DNA of 64,000 nt from Bacteroidetes bacterium GWE2_42_24 (GCA_001768515.1 MEOA01000063.1:1-64000), one strand, 5' to 3'; positions 37,224 to 47,006 are shown, counted from the stretch's first letter. Made by a program: numbers and translations. The notes: a model not told the origin generated them from the letters alone.

Positions 37224-38141
37224 TTACACAGTAATTAAGCCGTTAATCAACGATTTTATATCCTCTGTTTCGTGCCTTATCATGTAGCTCTCTATTCCTG
37301 CGATGATCTTTGGACATACAGTCGGATCGATGAAATTCGCTGTCCCTACCTGAACAGCCGTTGCTCCCGCCAGTAAAAACTCTATGGCATCGGTAGCAGT
37401 CATGATGCCACCCAACCCGATGACAGGAATTTTAACGGCTTTGGCTGTTTGCCACACCATGCGTAAGGCAACCGGCTTGATGGCAGGTCCGGATAGCCCG
37501 CCAGTGACAGTGCTTAGCACGGGGCGACGTGTTTCTGCATTAATGGCCATACCAAGCAGGGTATTGACAACCGAGACTGCATCGGCTCCGGCGCCTTCAA
37601 CTACCTGGGCAATCTCGGCTATGTTGGTGACGTTGGGCGATAGTTTGACGATCATTGTTTTATGGTATACTTCCCGAACAGCTCTGGTTACAGCGGCAGC
37701 CGAGGGACAACTGGTACCGAAGGCCATGCCTCCTTCTTTCACATTCGGACATGATATGTTGAGCTCAATAGCCGGAATATGCTCCAAAGCATTGATCTTT
37801 TCGGCTACCTCAATATACTCTTCCACTGTTGATCCGCTTACATTTACAATCAGGTGAGTGCCGTAGTGTTTGATTTTTGGATAGATGTCGCTGATAAACC
37901 CGTCTACTCCCTTGTTCTGAAGTCCGACGGCATTGAGCATCCCCATCGGGGTTTCAGCCATGCGGGGATAAGGGTTACCCTGACGAAGCTTTCCGGTTGT
38001 TCCCTTAACGAAGATGCCTCCCAAAACCGAGGGGTCGAAGAAATCTTCAAATTCGGGGCCATAGCCGAATGTGCCTGAAGCAGTCATGACCGGATTTTTC
38101 AGCACAAGATTATGTATATTGACTTCGAGTGATGGTTTCAT
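37224..38141 (-). CDS. pyrD: Dihydroorotate dehydrogenase B, catalytic subunit
   Basis: 305 residues, TIM-barrel FMN enzyme of class 1[75 protein letters not shown] (with the class 1 catalytic Cys), [10 protein letters not shown] and [26 protein letters not shown] are all present. It oxidises dihydroorotate to orotate in pyrimidine synthesis, passing electrons to PyrK and then NAD. pyrK ends 11 bp upstream, as expected for the heterotetramer. Confidence 0.96.
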   Translation of the reverse strand: MKPSLEVNIHNLVLKNPVMTASGTFGYGPEFEDFFDPSVLGGIFVKGTTGKLRQGNPYPRMAETPMGMLNAVGLQNKGVDGFISDIYPKIKHYGTHLIVNVSGSTVEEYIEVAEKINALEHIPAIELNISCPNVKEGGMAFGTSCPSAAAVTRAVREVYHKTMIVKLSPNVTNIAEIAQVVEGAGADAVSVVNTLLGMAINAETRRPVLSTVTGGLSGPAIKPVALRMVWQTAKAVKIPVIGLGGIMTATDAIEFLLAGATAVQVGTANFIDPTVCPKIIAGIESYMIRHETEDIKSLINGLITV

Positions 38142-38152
38142 GTGTCGGGGAG

Positions 38153-38935
38153 TTATTCTAACCAGTTTTTTAAATCGTTGGGATCAAATACAGGACCATC
38201 AGTGCAGGTGCATTTATTCCCTTCATTGGTCTCAATCACGCAGCAAAGGCAGGCACCCACACCGCAGGCCATCGTCTGTTCGAGACTTACTTCACAGGGT
38301 ACCTGATGCCGTACCGCCAATCGGGCCACAGCTTTCATCATGGGATCCGGCCCGCAGGTGTAAACCCTGTCGAAGGAGAAGTTGCGCTCTCTCCAAACTT
38401 CATGGTGGATCACATATCCTTTGGTTCCGGCTTTTCCGTCTTCGGTGGTGAGCAGCAACTCTCCATGTCCTTTGTAGCGTTCGGGTTCCATAATATATTC
38501 TTCTGAACGGGCACCCATTAGTGTGGTGACCCGAATGCCATTTTTGGCAAGGATTTTTCCCAGGTAAAGCAGAGGGGCTACACCACATCCTCCGCCTACC
38601 AATAAAGCGCGCTCTCCGGATGATCCTATGTGGAAACTATTACCCAGAGGGTAGACCATGTTGATAGTATCACCAGGTTTCATGACCGCGAGCCGGTTAG
38701 TGCCATCACCTTTTCGTTGTACCAACAGGGTGATAGTATTGGCATCATAATCAACATCATGAAAGGATAGCGGACGGCGCAAAAAGGTTCCTGTTGATCC
38801 GTCTATACGTACCTCGGCAAATTGTCCCGGGAAGATCGGAGGCAAATTAACCTCAGGTTTAAGCGTCAGCACAAAATGACCAGGATTAAGATCCTTATTC
38901 TCGATGATATGGAAATCGTGAATGAACTTTTTCAT
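38153..38935 (-). CDS. pyrK: Dihydroorotate dehydrogenase B, electron transfer subunit
   Basis: 260 residues. Ferredoxin-reductase-type FAD domain ([23 protein letters not shown]), NAD domain ([17 protein letters not shown]...LMGARSEEY) and the C-terminal 2Fe-2S loop [20 protein letters not shown] with four cysteines. It carries electrons from PyrD to NAD. Adjacent to pyrD in the expected order. A hairpin upstream (38953-38986) separates it from the DUF5606 gene. Confidence 0.96.
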   Translation of the reverse strand: MKKFIHDFHIIENKDLNPGHFVLTLKPEVNLPPIFPGQFAEVRIDGSTGTFLRRPLSFHDVDYDANTITLLVQRKGDGTNRLAVMKPGDTINMVYPLGNSFHIGSSGERALLVGGGCGVAPLLYLGKILAKNGIRVTTLMGARSEEYIMEPERYKGHGELLLTTEDGKAGTKGYVIHHEVWRERNFSFDRVYTCGPDPMMKAVARLAVRHQVPCEVSLEQTMACGVGACLCCVIETNEGNKCTCTDGPVFDPNDLKNWLE

Positions 38936-38952
38936 AACACGGTAAAATTATA

Positions 38953-38986
38953 AAAAAACCGCTCCATTATCGGGGGCGGTTTTTTG
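38953..38986 (-). terminator. Intrinsic terminator after the DUF5606 gene
   Basis: On the minus strand AAAACCGC, an 13-nt loop, GCGGTTTTTT (complements of 38976-38985 and 38955-38962); the stem lies between the DUF5606 stop and the pyrK start. Confidence 0.8.
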
Positions 38987-38991
38987 ATTTA

Positions 38992-39432
38992 TTATTCTGC
39001 AGGTTTTTCGTCGGTTGCCGGCTTTTCCGCTTCGACAGGCTCTGTAAAATCAAGCAGGTTCTTTTCGTGTAACTGGTTATACCAGATGATAACCTTTTTG
39101 ATGTCGGAGACATAAACCCGCTCCTTGTCAAATTCGGGAAGAATTCCCTCAAACCAACTGCGAAGTTTGGTGCTGTCAGATCCAACTTCAGGAATCTGCC
39201 CGCCATCATACTTCTCAAAAATCGCTTTAAAAACATCTTTCAGGGGCTTGTCTTCCTCTCCGGTCGTGAAGATGCTGATCTCTTCGAGGCTGCTCAACTT
39301 ATCGTGCAGGAAGGCAGGAAAACGTTTTCCATCGGTCAACGATTCAACGATTACGCCTTTTTTGGCCTGCGATACCATCTTAAACAGTCCGCCTTTTCCT
39401 GATATGGCAAGGATTTCTTTCAATTCCATCAT
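38992..39432 (-). CDS. DUF5606 domain protein
   Basis: 146 residues. Starts MMELKEILAISGKGGLFKMVSQAKKGVIVESLTDGKRFPAF, the conserved opening of this Bacteroidota-specific family, followed by SSLEEISIFTTGEEDKPL and SDIKKVIIWYNQLHEKNLLDF, then a low-complexity Glu/Lys/Pro tail. Cytosolic, small beta-domain plus helices; no known function. A minus-strand TATCTTTG (39470 to 39463) 30 nt upstream is a plausible -7 box. Confidence 0.85.
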   Translation of the reverse strand: MMELKEILAISGKGGLFKMVSQAKKGVIVESLTDGKRFPAFLHDKLSSLEEISIFTTGEEDKPLKDVFKAIFEKYDGGQIPEVGSDSTKLRSWFEGILPEFDKERVYVSDIKKVIIWYNQLHEKNLLDFTEPVEAEKPATDEKPAE

Positions 39433-39474
39433 TTTGTATTATCAATTGGTTTTAAACGGAAGCAAAGATAGGAA

Positions 39475-40344
39475 TTATATTAATCTGTAGTTTCTGTATT
39501 CCCCGATTCTGATCCCCGTGAGCTTTTCAAATCGCCATAGGAGCCATGATTTCAACCCGAAATTTTTGTGTGTAGGATCAAAGTCAAATTTCCAGTTTTG
39601 CGTTTCAACACGGGGTCGCATTACCTGCGGGTGTGTTCCCTTAAAAAGGGCCAGACTATCGATAGAGGAATATTCAAATCCTTCAGCCTGTTTGATGTTT
39701 TGGGCCACCCAATCGTCGCTGTGCCACAGTTTATGAAAATTCTGCTGTTTGGCTTGCTGCTTTTCAGGCGGTTTTACCCATCCGTAATGATAAATTGTCG
39801 CCCCTGACGGTTTTACCTTCAGCCTTTTCCCGTTTATTCTGAATCCCTGGGCATCCCGATAGCTGGTAATCCCCTTGCCGGGGCGAATAATTCTGACTTC
39901 ATTTCTGTACCATCTCCTCGAATCTCCTACAAAATCATAGGAGCCGTAAAAATGCAGGTACTTAAAAAGCAAGCCTTCCACATCAGGGTCATTCTGGTAT
40001 TTCCGCATGGCGTTGACAACCACCTGAGCATATTCTTCATGTAGTATCTCATCGGCCTGAATGTAAAATGCCCAGTCGGCCTGTGGCGAAATGGCCTGCA
40101 AGGCTTTGTCGGTTTCAACAGCCAGTACACGGCCTCCTTCCCGTAACTGCATACTCCATTCTGTCTCAATGATCCTGATTTTTGGACTTCCAATTTCTTT
40201 TATCAGTTCAAGGGTTTGGTCGTCGCTTTGTCCTACGGCAACCACCACCTCGTTGCAAACAGGCAATATTGAGGTTATGGCCTCAACTACCGGATAGTCG
40301 TAGCGTATTGCATTGCGAACGATTGTGAAGCCTGAGATGAACAT
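39475..40344 (-). CDS. Family 2 glycosyltransferase
   Basis: 289 residues, GT-A fold. GFTIVRNAIRYDYPVVEAITSILPVCNEVVVAVGQSDDQTLELI is the nucleotide-sugar binding start; WAFYIQADEILHE gives a DxD-like QADE motif; the acceptor side has GLLFKYLHFYGSYDFVGDSRRWYRNEVRII. The form without membrane spans resembles LPS core or polysaccharide transferases in Bacteroidota. Sugar and acceptor unknown. It lies upstream of the DUF5606 gene on the same strand with a 42-bp gap. Confidence 0.85.
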   Translation of the reverse strand: MFISGFTIVRNAIRYDYPVVEAITSILPVCNEVVVAVGQSDDQTLELIKEIGSPKIRIIETEWSMQLREGGRVLAVETDKALQAISPQADWAFYIQADEILHEEYAQVVVNAMRKYQNDPDVEGLLFKYLHFYGSYDFVGDSRRWYRNEVRIIRPGKGITSYRDAQGFRINGKRLKVKPSGATIYHYGWVKPPEKQQAKQQNFHKLWHSDDWVAQNIKQAEGFEYSSIDSLALFKGTHPQVMRPRVETQNWKFDFDPTHKNFGLKSWLLWRFEKLTGIRIGEYRNYRLI

Positions 40345-40464
40345 GTATGCGTTTTTTGTTTCAGGTGAAGCGATGTGTGTTAATTATCTGCCGATGCTGA
40401 CTTAGCATTAGTAAAACTATCTCCGCTGGGCTAAAGCTGATACGTGAAACCATAAACTTATCGG

Positions 40465-41814
40465 CTAAACAGGGAATATCCCGGTATAGTTTTCCGGTGT
40501 GATGGTCAGGAGCTCTGCTTTTACAGCATTGCTCACGTTCAGCGTTGAAATAAACCCACGGATGGTTTCCCTGTTGATGTGTCCGCCAGTACGTGTCAAC
40601 TGTTTTAAGGCCTCGTATGGGTTGGGGTAATTCTCTCTTCTCAGGATGGTCTGGATGGCTTCAGCCACCACAGCCCAGTTGTCGTTGAGATCGGATTTTA
40701 ATTTTTCTTCGTTGAGTACCAGTTTATTTAACCCTTTAATGATAGAATCGGCTGCAATGAGTATGTGAGCCAGCGGCGTGCCGATGTTGCGGGTCACTGT
40801 ACTGTCGGTTAGATCGCGCTGAAGCCTTGAGATGGGCAGTTTGGCAGCAAAATGTTCAAACAGGGCATTAGCAATACCCAGATTCCCCTCGGCGTTTTCG
40901 AAATCGATCGGATTTACCTTGTGAGGCATGGCTGATGATCCCACTTCACCTGCCTTAACCTTCTGGCGGAAGTACTCCATTGAAACATAACTCCATATAT
41001 CACGACAAAGGTCGAGCAGGATAATATTTATGCGACGGAGATTATCAAACAGAGCAGCCATGCCGTCATAATGCTCAATTTGTGTAGTATATTGCTGGCG
41101 TTCGAGCCCAAGGATATCATTGACGAAAGCGTTGGCGAATACGATCCAGTCGATCCCGGGATAAGCTACATGGTGTGCATTGAAATTCCCGGTTGCCCCC
41201 CCGAATTTTCCCATGTGAGGAAGAAAACGGAGTGTTGAAAGCTGGTTCTCCATGCGCTCGGCAAACACACCAAATTCTTTTCCGAGTGAGGTAGGGGATG
41301 CTGGTTGTCCATGCGTACGTGCCAGCATGGGAATATTAATCCAGTCATTCATCCTTTGAGCCAATTCTGCTTTTATTCTTGAAAGAGCAGGGACAACAGT
41401 ATTGCTGAGTGCATCGCGAAGCATCATGGGCATGGCAGTATTGTTGATATCCTGCGAAGTGAGTCCGAAATGGATAAATTCCTTGAAGCCTGAAAGTCCC
41501 AGTCTGTCAAATTCTTCCCGCAGAAAGTACTCGACAGCCTTTACGTCATGGTTTGTGATACTTTCGGTGTTTTTTATACGTGTTGCTTCTGCTTCACCAA
41601 ACGATAGGTAAATTTGTCTCAGGTCGCCAAAATGGGCTCTGTTGAAATCTGCCAGTTGAGGCAATGGGATACGGCAGAGCGCGATGAAATATTCAACTTC
41701 TACTTTTACCCGGTAGGCAATCAATGCCTGCTCTGAGAAGTAGCCCGACAGCGGGCTTGTCTTTTGATAATAGCGCCCGTCGATGGGCGAGACAGCTGTG
41801 AGAGGTGAAAACAT
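40465..41814 (-). CDS. purB: Adenylosuccinate lyase
   Basis: 449 residues. The fumarase/aspartase-superfamily signature GSSAMPHKVNPIDFENAEGN holds the catalytic Ser; other blocks are SPIDGRYYQKTSPLSGYFSEQALIAYRVKVEVEY, KNTESITNHDVKAVEYFLR, HFGLTSQDINNTA and ARTHGQPASPTSLGKE. It catalyses two steps of purine synthesis, releasing fumarate from SAICAR and adenylosuccinate. It is divergent from the ABC-F gene with a mirrored promoter pair between them. Confidence 0.97.
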   Translation of the reverse strand: MFSPLTAVSPIDGRYYQKTSPLSGYFSEQALIAYRVKVEVEYFIALCRIPLPQLADFNRAHFGDLRQIYLSFGEAEATRIKNTESITNHDVKAVEYFLREEFDRLGLSGFKEFIHFGLTSQDINNTAMPMMLRDALSNTVVPALSRIKAELAQRMNDWINIPMLARTHGQPASPTSLGKEFGVFAERMENQLSTLRFLPHMGKFGGATGNFNAHHVAYPGIDWIVFANAFVNDILGLERQQYTTQIEHYDGMAALFDNLRRINIILLDLCRDIWSYVSMEYFRQKVKAGEVGSSAMPHKVNPIDFENAEGNLGIANALFEHFAAKLPISRLQRDLTDSTVTRNIGTPLAHILIAADSIIKGLNKLVLNEEKLKSDLNDNWAVVAEAIQTILRRENYPNPYEALKQLTRTGGHINRETIRGFISTLNVSNAVKAELLTITPENYTGIFPV

Positions 41815-41834
41815 AACTTAGGTTTTTCTGATGG

Positions 41835-41842
41835 CAAAGGTA
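41835..41842 (-). promoter_or_regulatory. -7 box of purB
   Basis: Minus strand TACCTTTG (41842 to 41835), 20 nt before the purB ATG; identical to the box of the divergent gene. Confidence 0.55.
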
Positions 41843-41919
41843 GGAAAATTGGGGATGGGTGTTCACTCCCATGGTATCTTCGCGGTGGAAGGGGTTCTGA
41901 CAGTTCAATTTATTTAAAT

Positions 41920-41927
41920 TACCTTTG
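41920..41927 (+). promoter_or_regulatory. -7 box of the ABC-F gene
   Basis: TACCTTTG, 20 nt before the ATG at 41948, same sequence and distance as the purB box on the other strand. Confidence 0.55.
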
Positions 41928-41947
41928 CCCCTTTTTTTAAGCTGCCT

Positions 41948-43585
41948 ATGATCTCAGTCGATGGCCTTACCGTAGAGTTTGGCAATACTAACCTTTTTAA
42001 AGATATATCCTTTGCAATCAACGACAAGGACCGGATCGCCCTGATGGGGAAAAACGGCGCCGGGAAGTCTACCATGTTAAAAATTATTTCCGGCGGCAGG
42101 GCTCCTTCCAAAGGACGCATCTCTGCGCCCAGGGATGCCGTGATTGCCTACCTGCCTCAGCATCTGATGACCGATGATCATCGCACTGTCTTTGATGAAG
42201 CAGCGCAGGCCTTTGCACCGATTTTCGAAATGGAGAACCGGATCAACGCGCTTCATGAAGTGTTGGCCTCCCGCGATGATTACGAATCACCTGAATATTA
42301 TGCTATCATTGAAGAGGTTTCAACACTCAGCGAGAAGTTTTACTCTATCGAAGAGATTAACTATGATGCTGAAGTTGAAAAGATACTCATTGGATTGGGT
42401 TTCGAAAGAGCTGACTTTACCCGGTCCACAAGTGAATTTAGCGGAGGATGGCGAATGCGCATTGAACTCGCTAAAATTCTTCTGCGTAAACCTGACCTCA
42501 TTCTGCTTGATGAACCAACCAATCACCTTGATATTGAGTCGGTGCAATGGCTCGAAGAGTTCCTGATTAACAGTGCCAAAGCAGTCATCGTCATTTCACA
42601 CGACCGGGCTTTTGTCGATAACATCACCACCCGAACCATCGAGATCACCATGGGACGGATTTATGATTATAAAGTAAACTATTCGAAATACCTTGAGCTC
42701 CGTCTCGAACGTCGTGAACAGCAACAAAAGCAGTTCGATGAGCAGCAAAAAATGATCGCCGATAATCAGGAATTTATCGATCGGTTTAAAGGAACATATT
42801 CCAAAACCAACCAGGTTCAGTCGCGGGTGAAGATGCTCGAAAAACTTGAACTGATTGAGGTCGATGAAGTGGATACCTCGGCTCTCAGGCTTCGTTTTCC
42901 CCCTTCACCACGATCGGGAAGCTTTCCTGTGATTACAGAATCACTGGCAAAAAGTTATGGCGATCACCTCGTGTTTGCCGATGCTTCCTTCTCAATTGTC
43001 AGAGGTGAAAAAGTAGCTTTTGTCGGAAAAAATGGCGAAGGGAAATCTACCCTTATAAAGGCCATCATGAATGAGATAGATTATCAGGGAAAGCTGACCA
43101 TCGGGCATAATGTGATGATTGGATATTTTGCGCAAAACCAGGCTTCGTTGCTCGATGAGGAGACAACGGTCTTTCAGACAATCGACGATGTGGCAAAAGG
43201 TGATATCAGAACAAAAATCAAAGATATTTTAGGAGCCTTTATGTTCAGTGGCGATAGCTGGAACAAAAAAGTCAAGGTGCTGTCGGGAGGTGAACGCACC
43301 CGACTGGCGATGATCAAGCTGCTGCTTGAGCCTGTTAACCTCCTGATTCTCGATGAGCCAACCAATCATCTTGACCTGAAAACTAAAGAGATTCTGAAAA
43401 ATGCCCTGATGGATTATGATGGAACCCTGATTCTGGTATCTCACGACCGGGACTTCCTCAATGGATTGGTTTCAAAGGTCTATGAGTTTGGACACAAGCG
43501 GGTAAAAGAGCACCTTTCCGGGATTCAGGAATTTCTTGAAAAGAAAAAGCTCGAGCACCTGAAGGAGCTCGAGCGGAAAGGCTGA
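41948..43585 (+). CDS. ABC-F family ATPase
   Basis: 545 residues with two ABC domains and no membrane spans. First: GKNGAGKS, signature FSGGWRMRIELAKILL, LILLDEPTNHLDIESVQWLEEFL; second: GKNGEGKS, LSGGERTRLAMIKLLL, LLILDEPTNHLDLKTKEIL. Between them the ABC-F linker (about residues 240-330) is a Gln/Lys-rich helical pair (RREQQQKQFDEQQKMIADNQEFIDRFKGTYSKTNQVQSR). ABC-F proteins act on the ribosome as translation factors; the subtype here is Uup/YheS-like rather than an obvious resistance protein. Confidence 0.93.
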   Translation: MISVDGLTVEFGNTNLFKDISFAINDKDRIALMGKNGAGKSTMLKIISGGRAPSKGRISAPRDAVIAYLPQHLMTDDHRTVFDEAAQAFAPIFEMENRINALHEVLASRDDYESPEYYAIIEEVSTLSEKFYSIEEINYDAEVEKILIGLGFERADFTRSTSEFSGGWRMRIELAKILLRKPDLILLDEPTNHLDIESVQWLEEFLINSAKAVIVISHDRAFVDNITTRTIEITMGRIYDYKVNYSKYLELRLERREQQQKQFDEQQKMIADNQEFIDRFKGTYSKTNQVQSRVKMLEKLELIEVDEVDTSALRLRFPPSPRSGSFPVITESLAKSYGDHLVFADASFSIVRGEKVAFVGKNGEGKSTLIKAIMNEIDYQGKLTIGHNVMIGYFAQNQASLLDEETTVFQTIDDVAKGDIRTKIKDILGAFMFSGDSWNKKVKVLSGGERTRLAMIKLLLEPVNLLILDEPTNHLDLKTKEILKNALMDYDGTLILVSHDRDFLNGLVSKVYEFGHKRVKEHLSGIQEFLEKKKLEHLKELERKG

Positions 43586-43644
43586 TTTCAATCCCGGTAA
43601 ATCGGCTGACGCTGTCTTATGATCAAAGTATCTGCCAGCGTCTC

Positions 43645-44274
43645 TTATCGGGTCTCGAATATTTCATCGAGCGGCTTTCTTACTTTTGCCCAGTGCTGGG
43701 TAGCGTCCTCTTCAGAACGGTACCCAATGGTGGCAATCATTTCAGCGCGTAGCCCCTGTTTACTTAAACCCAGAATCTCATCGTATTTATCTGCGTCAAT
43801 GCCGCCCATGGGACAGGCATCAATGTCCATCAGCGCGCAGGTATTGAGGAGGTTCCCCAATGCAATATAGGGTTGGTGGGCTGCCCATACATAGTTCTGC
43901 TCAGGCGTAATATTCGCGAATGAACCTTTCATCGAATCGCCAAAGCCTTTCAGTTCTGCCGGGTTGATGTTTCTTGTGGTAGCTGTCAGATTAATATATT
44001 TATCAATGTGCCCGGAAGTCAGATTGGTATAGGCACAAAAAACAAACAGATTTGATGCATCGGTCACTTGTGGTTGTCCATAGGAAGCGGCCTTCAGTTT
44101 CTCACGCAGTTCTTTGTCTTCAACGTTTATTACTTTGTATGGTTGCAGACCAAAGGATGATGCAGATAATCTTACGGCTTCTTTCAATATTTCAAGGTCA
44201 GTTGAACTGACCTTTCTGGTGGTGTCAAATTTCTTGGTGGCATAGCGCCAGTTCAGGCTTTTAAGAATGTTCAT
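43645..44274 (-). CDS. NAD(P)H-dependent nitroreductase-family oxidoreductase
   Basis: 209 residues. The NfsB-type layout is visible: LNWRYATKKFDTTRKVSSTDLEILKEAVRLSASSFGLQPYKVINV (FMN-binding start), FVFCAYTNLT in the middle, WAAHQPYIALGNLLNTCALMDIDACPMGGIDADKYDEILG and TIGYRSEEDATQHWAKVRKPLDE. These cytosolic FMN enzymes reduce quinones, nitro compounds or pteridines. It ends a leftward set with pirin 38 bp upstream, a pairing common in Bacteroidota stress gene sets. Confidence 0.92.
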   Translation of the reverse strand: MNILKSLNWRYATKKFDTTRKVSSTDLEILKEAVRLSASSFGLQPYKVINVEDKELREKLKAASYGQPQVTDASNLFVFCAYTNLTSGHIDKYINLTATTRNINPAELKGFGDSMKGSFANITPEQNYVWAAHQPYIALGNLLNTCALMDIDACPMGGIDADKYDEILGLSKQGLRAEMIATIGYRSEEDATQHWAKVRKPLDEIFETR

Positions 44275-44311
44275 AGTATGAGATTTATTTGTTTATAATT
44301 CAGATTATTGT

Positions 44312-45022
44312 TCAGTACATAGGGACTTCCATCAAAAGGATTCTGGCTTTTGATGTGGAGTTGATGGTTACTTTGTCAGTTTCCCAAATACCATATCCGT
44401 CTTTTTTTTCAAGGTGCTGTCCATCGACGTCGGCTTCGCCATCAAGCATGAAGATATAAAGCCCGTTGCCTTCCTGTTTGAAGTTGTAGTTTGCTGAAGT
44501 TCCGGTATCAATGCTTCCCAGATGGAACCATGCCTCCTGGTAAATCCATACACCCTGATCATCCTCATTCGGTGAAAGAATCTGGTAGAAGGTGTTTTCT
44601 TGCTGAATGGGTTTCAGTGAAATCTGCCCATAGCGCGGTGTCACATTCTTCTTGTTGGGAATTACCCAGATCTGAAGAAACTTTACTTCGGTTTCTGTCA
44701 GGTTGTTGTACTCACTGTGGAAAATTCCGGTACCGGCACTCATTACCTGTACCTCGCCTTCTTTTATCACGGTTTGATTTCCGGTACTGTCTTTATGTTT
44801 CAATTCGCCCGACAACGGAATGGATACGATCTCCATGTTGTCGTGCGGGTGTGTATCAAAGCCTTTTCCTCCGGCAACACTGTCATCATTCAACACCCGG
44901 AGGGCTCCGAAGTGGATTCTTTCAGGGTTGTAATAGCTGCCAAAGCTAAACGTGTGATGACTGTCAAGCCAGCCAAGGTTTGTGTGTCCTCTGGAGGCTG
45001 CTTTGTGCAAAATGGTTTTCAT
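44312..45022 (-). CDS. Pirin-family protein
   Basis: 236 residues from the ATG at 45022 (MKTILHKAASRGHTNLGWLDSHHTFSFGSYYNP). The N-terminal cupin has the metal ligands in DTHPHDNMEIVSIPLSGELKHKDSTG and GEVQVMSAGTGIFHSEYNN, matching pirin (HxH...E...H); the second cupin is less conserved. Pirins can act as quercetin 2,3-dioxygenases or redox-sensing cofactors. The longer frame to 45061 has no conserved residues and is not used. Next to a nitroreductase, consistent with electrophile or quinone stress. Confidence 0.92.
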   Translation of the reverse strand: MKTILHKAASRGHTNLGWLDSHHTFSFGSYYNPERIHFGALRVLNDDSVAGGKGFDTHPHDNMEIVSIPLSGELKHKDSTGNQTVIKEGEVQVMSAGTGIFHSEYNNLTETEVKFLQIWVIPNKKNVTPRYGQISLKPIQQENTFYQILSPNEDDQGVWIYQEAWFHLGSIDTGTSANYNFKQEGNGLYIFMLDGEADVDGQHLEKKDGYGIWETDKVTINSTSKARILLMEVPMY

Positions 45023-45243
45023 AGTAATTGTATTTATTTTTTTTATTTGTAGCAAATTCATTCTGTCCGAATCTGGTCATGGCATCCGGAATTTAGATGC
45101 CTGACACAAATATCGTTTCAACGATAGTGTCTTTTCAGGATGTGCATTTTTCGTAAACAAATCCTGAATCACGATGCAAAGGTATGCCGTCATTTTCAGA
45201 CGATAGGTATGAAAAGGCCGCGAAGGAATATGAAAATCCGGCA

Positions 45244-46101
45244 TTATTTATTCGCGCGGAATTCTGAGGGTGAGTTCCCGGTGTTGTTTTTATAAAAAGC
45301 GCTGAAGTTGGCTGGTTCATCAAATCCTAATTTGAATCCTATTTCCTTGACCGACATATCGGTAAAATAAAGTAGCCGTTTTGCTTCAGAAATGAGGCGT
45401 GACTGGATAAACTCTCTCGCCGTGGCTCCGGTAAGTGTTTTAATGACTCTGTTCAGGTGGTCGGCCGATACACTTAGTTCGCGTGCATAATCAGAAGGGA
45501 GATGCCAATCGGTATACTTCTCTTCTACCATTTTCTTGAAATTCTGAAGGATTGAATGGCGCGCCTCAAGGTTTTGAGTGTGATCACTGTTGAGGCCACA
45601 AAGGTTGTTGCACTGAATCAGTATTAGGTTTAAAAGTGATGAGATAGCTTGTTCTTTGAATTTTAACCCGGATGTATAAAAACGCTCAAGTTCATCACAA
45701 TACGATGAAAGGTGGTCAAGTTCTGCCGGATTCATCGTCAGTGGAGGTGATTCTCTGAAAGCATTGAAAAGTCTCAATTCGTCGATAAACCGCATAGGGA
45801 TATTGTTTTCGGCGAGAAATTGATCAGAGAAGACAATGATATATCCAACTGACTTTTTCTCTTCTACCAACTGGTGTGCCTGTCCGGGGCTCAGAAAGTA
45901 AATCTGCCTTTCGGTCAGTGTATGTGCTTTAAAGTCAATATAATGCATTCCCCTTGCCTCGCGGATGATCAGTATCGTGTAGTAGTGGTGTTTATGGGGC
46001 ACATCTGGTTGGCCGTTTCTGATCTCATAAACTGTCTCCATCCGGCTTATCCGGAAGGTGACTACTTCGTTCATGGTGTCTACCTGTGTGTAGATTTTCA
46101 T
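45244..46101 (-). CDS. AraC-family transcriptional regulator
   Basis: 285 residues. N-terminal cupin sensor (VPHKHHYYTILIIREARGMHYIDFKAHTL...QIYFLSPGQAHQL) and C-terminal double helix-turn-helix (DYARELSVSADHLNRVIKTLTGATAREFIQSRLISEAKRLLYFTDMSVKEIGFKLGFDEPANFSAFYKNNTGNSPSEFR). The cupin suggests a small aromatic or sugar effector. It lies upstream of pirin and the nitroreductase on the same strand (221 bp gap to pirin) and is the natural candidate to control them. Confidence 0.93.
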   Translation of the reverse strand: MKIYTQVDTMNEVVTFRISRMETVYEIRNGQPDVPHKHHYYTILIIREARGMHYIDFKAHTLTERQIYFLSPGQAHQLVEEKKSVGYIIVFSDQFLAENNIPMRFIDELRLFNAFRESPPLTMNPAELDHLSSYCDELERFYTSGLKFKEQAISSLLNLILIQCNNLCGLNSDHTQNLEARHSILQNFKKMVEEKYTDWHLPSDYARELSVSADHLNRVIKTLTGATAREFIQSRLISEAKRLLYFTDMSVKEIGFKLGFDEPANFSAFYKNNTGNSPSEFRANK

Positions 46102-46179
46102 GTGGATGATGGCTGGATATTTAGGTTTTTATGTGTTGCAGGTTTGAGCCATGTTCATTTCTGAAATTCAATCAAAGCG

Positions 46180-46824
46180 CTATCTGGTTGGTTTATTGCA
46201 CACCGGTTGATTTAACATAGGGTGTTGTGATTCTTTCAGGTTAAGCAACTCCCTGATTTTCTCCAGCGGCATGCCAGCCCGTGGGCGGGTGTCTAACCCT
46301 ACGGCAGCGCAAAATAGCGAGATGTTCTGTGATACGATTCCTGCATCTTCGGCTGCCCAAACCAGCCGGTTGGATTCTTCTCCGCGCGTGAATCTCGAGA
46401 TGTCGGAAACCAGTACACATATAACAGGCGCAATCGGGTCACCCGGATTCCTGCCGGCAAATAGTTGGCGTTGATTCCCCTTTCTAACTGGTTGCAAAAA
46501 ATGACTTGCTGCATCATAAAGGTAAACACCCTGTTTCATGAAAATGTAGACGTCGATATCCTGTGCATTAAGCGCCGAAGGGGCTGTCCTTTTTCCTGAT
46601 TCAGGCCGGTTGATGCCATTGGCTGCCCATAACAGATCTGATAAGTCCTGCAGATTCAAATCGGTAGTGTCAAACTGCCGGGCTGATGCTCTGTGCAGTA
46701 GTGCTTTCATGACTGGCAGCCCTCTGTTTGTATCCGGGGGATTGAGTGCAATACCAATCATTTCCTGTGCAACGACTGAGCCGTTCAGGAAGAAAAAACA
46801 GCAATAAAGAAGAATTTTTTTCAT
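46180..46824 (-). CDS. Exported SagB-type nitroreductase-fold protein
   Basis: 214 residues with a signal peptide (MKKILLYCCFFFLNGSVVAQ). The mature part has HRASARQFDTTDLNLQDLSDLLWAANGINRPESGKRTAPSALNAQDIDVYIFMKQGVYLYD and RLVWAAEDAGIVSQNISLFCAAVGLDTRPRAGM, the SagB/ThcOx subclass of the nitroreductase fold with the FMN-contacting Arg-Arg/Ser start region. A flavoprotein of this type in the periplasm is less common than cytosolic ones. It stands 78 bp upstream of the AraC gene on the same strand. The substrate is unknown. Confidence 0.85.
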   Translation of the reverse strand: MKKILLYCCFFFLNGSVVAQEMIGIALNPPDTNRGLPVMKALLHRASARQFDTTDLNLQDLSDLLWAANGINRPESGKRTAPSALNAQDIDVYIFMKQGVYLYDAASHFLQPVRKGNQRQLFAGRNPGDPIAPVICVLVSDISRFTRGEESNRLVWAAEDAGIVSQNISLFCAAVGLDTRPRAGMPLEKIRELLNLKESQHPMLNQPVCNKPTR

Positions 46825-47006
46825 TGAGATTACTTTGTTAAGTTTTTCCGACTCATTATCAACTTTCTCGATCGCTATCGGGATTTACTTTGGCATTGGC
46901 TTAACGCTGAACCAACCTGCAAGGACCTTGCCGAAGGTAATCCAAAATTCTAAATATCACCAATTATACTTAATAATGTAACTACCAGAATTGTGTCCTG
47001 TAAAAT

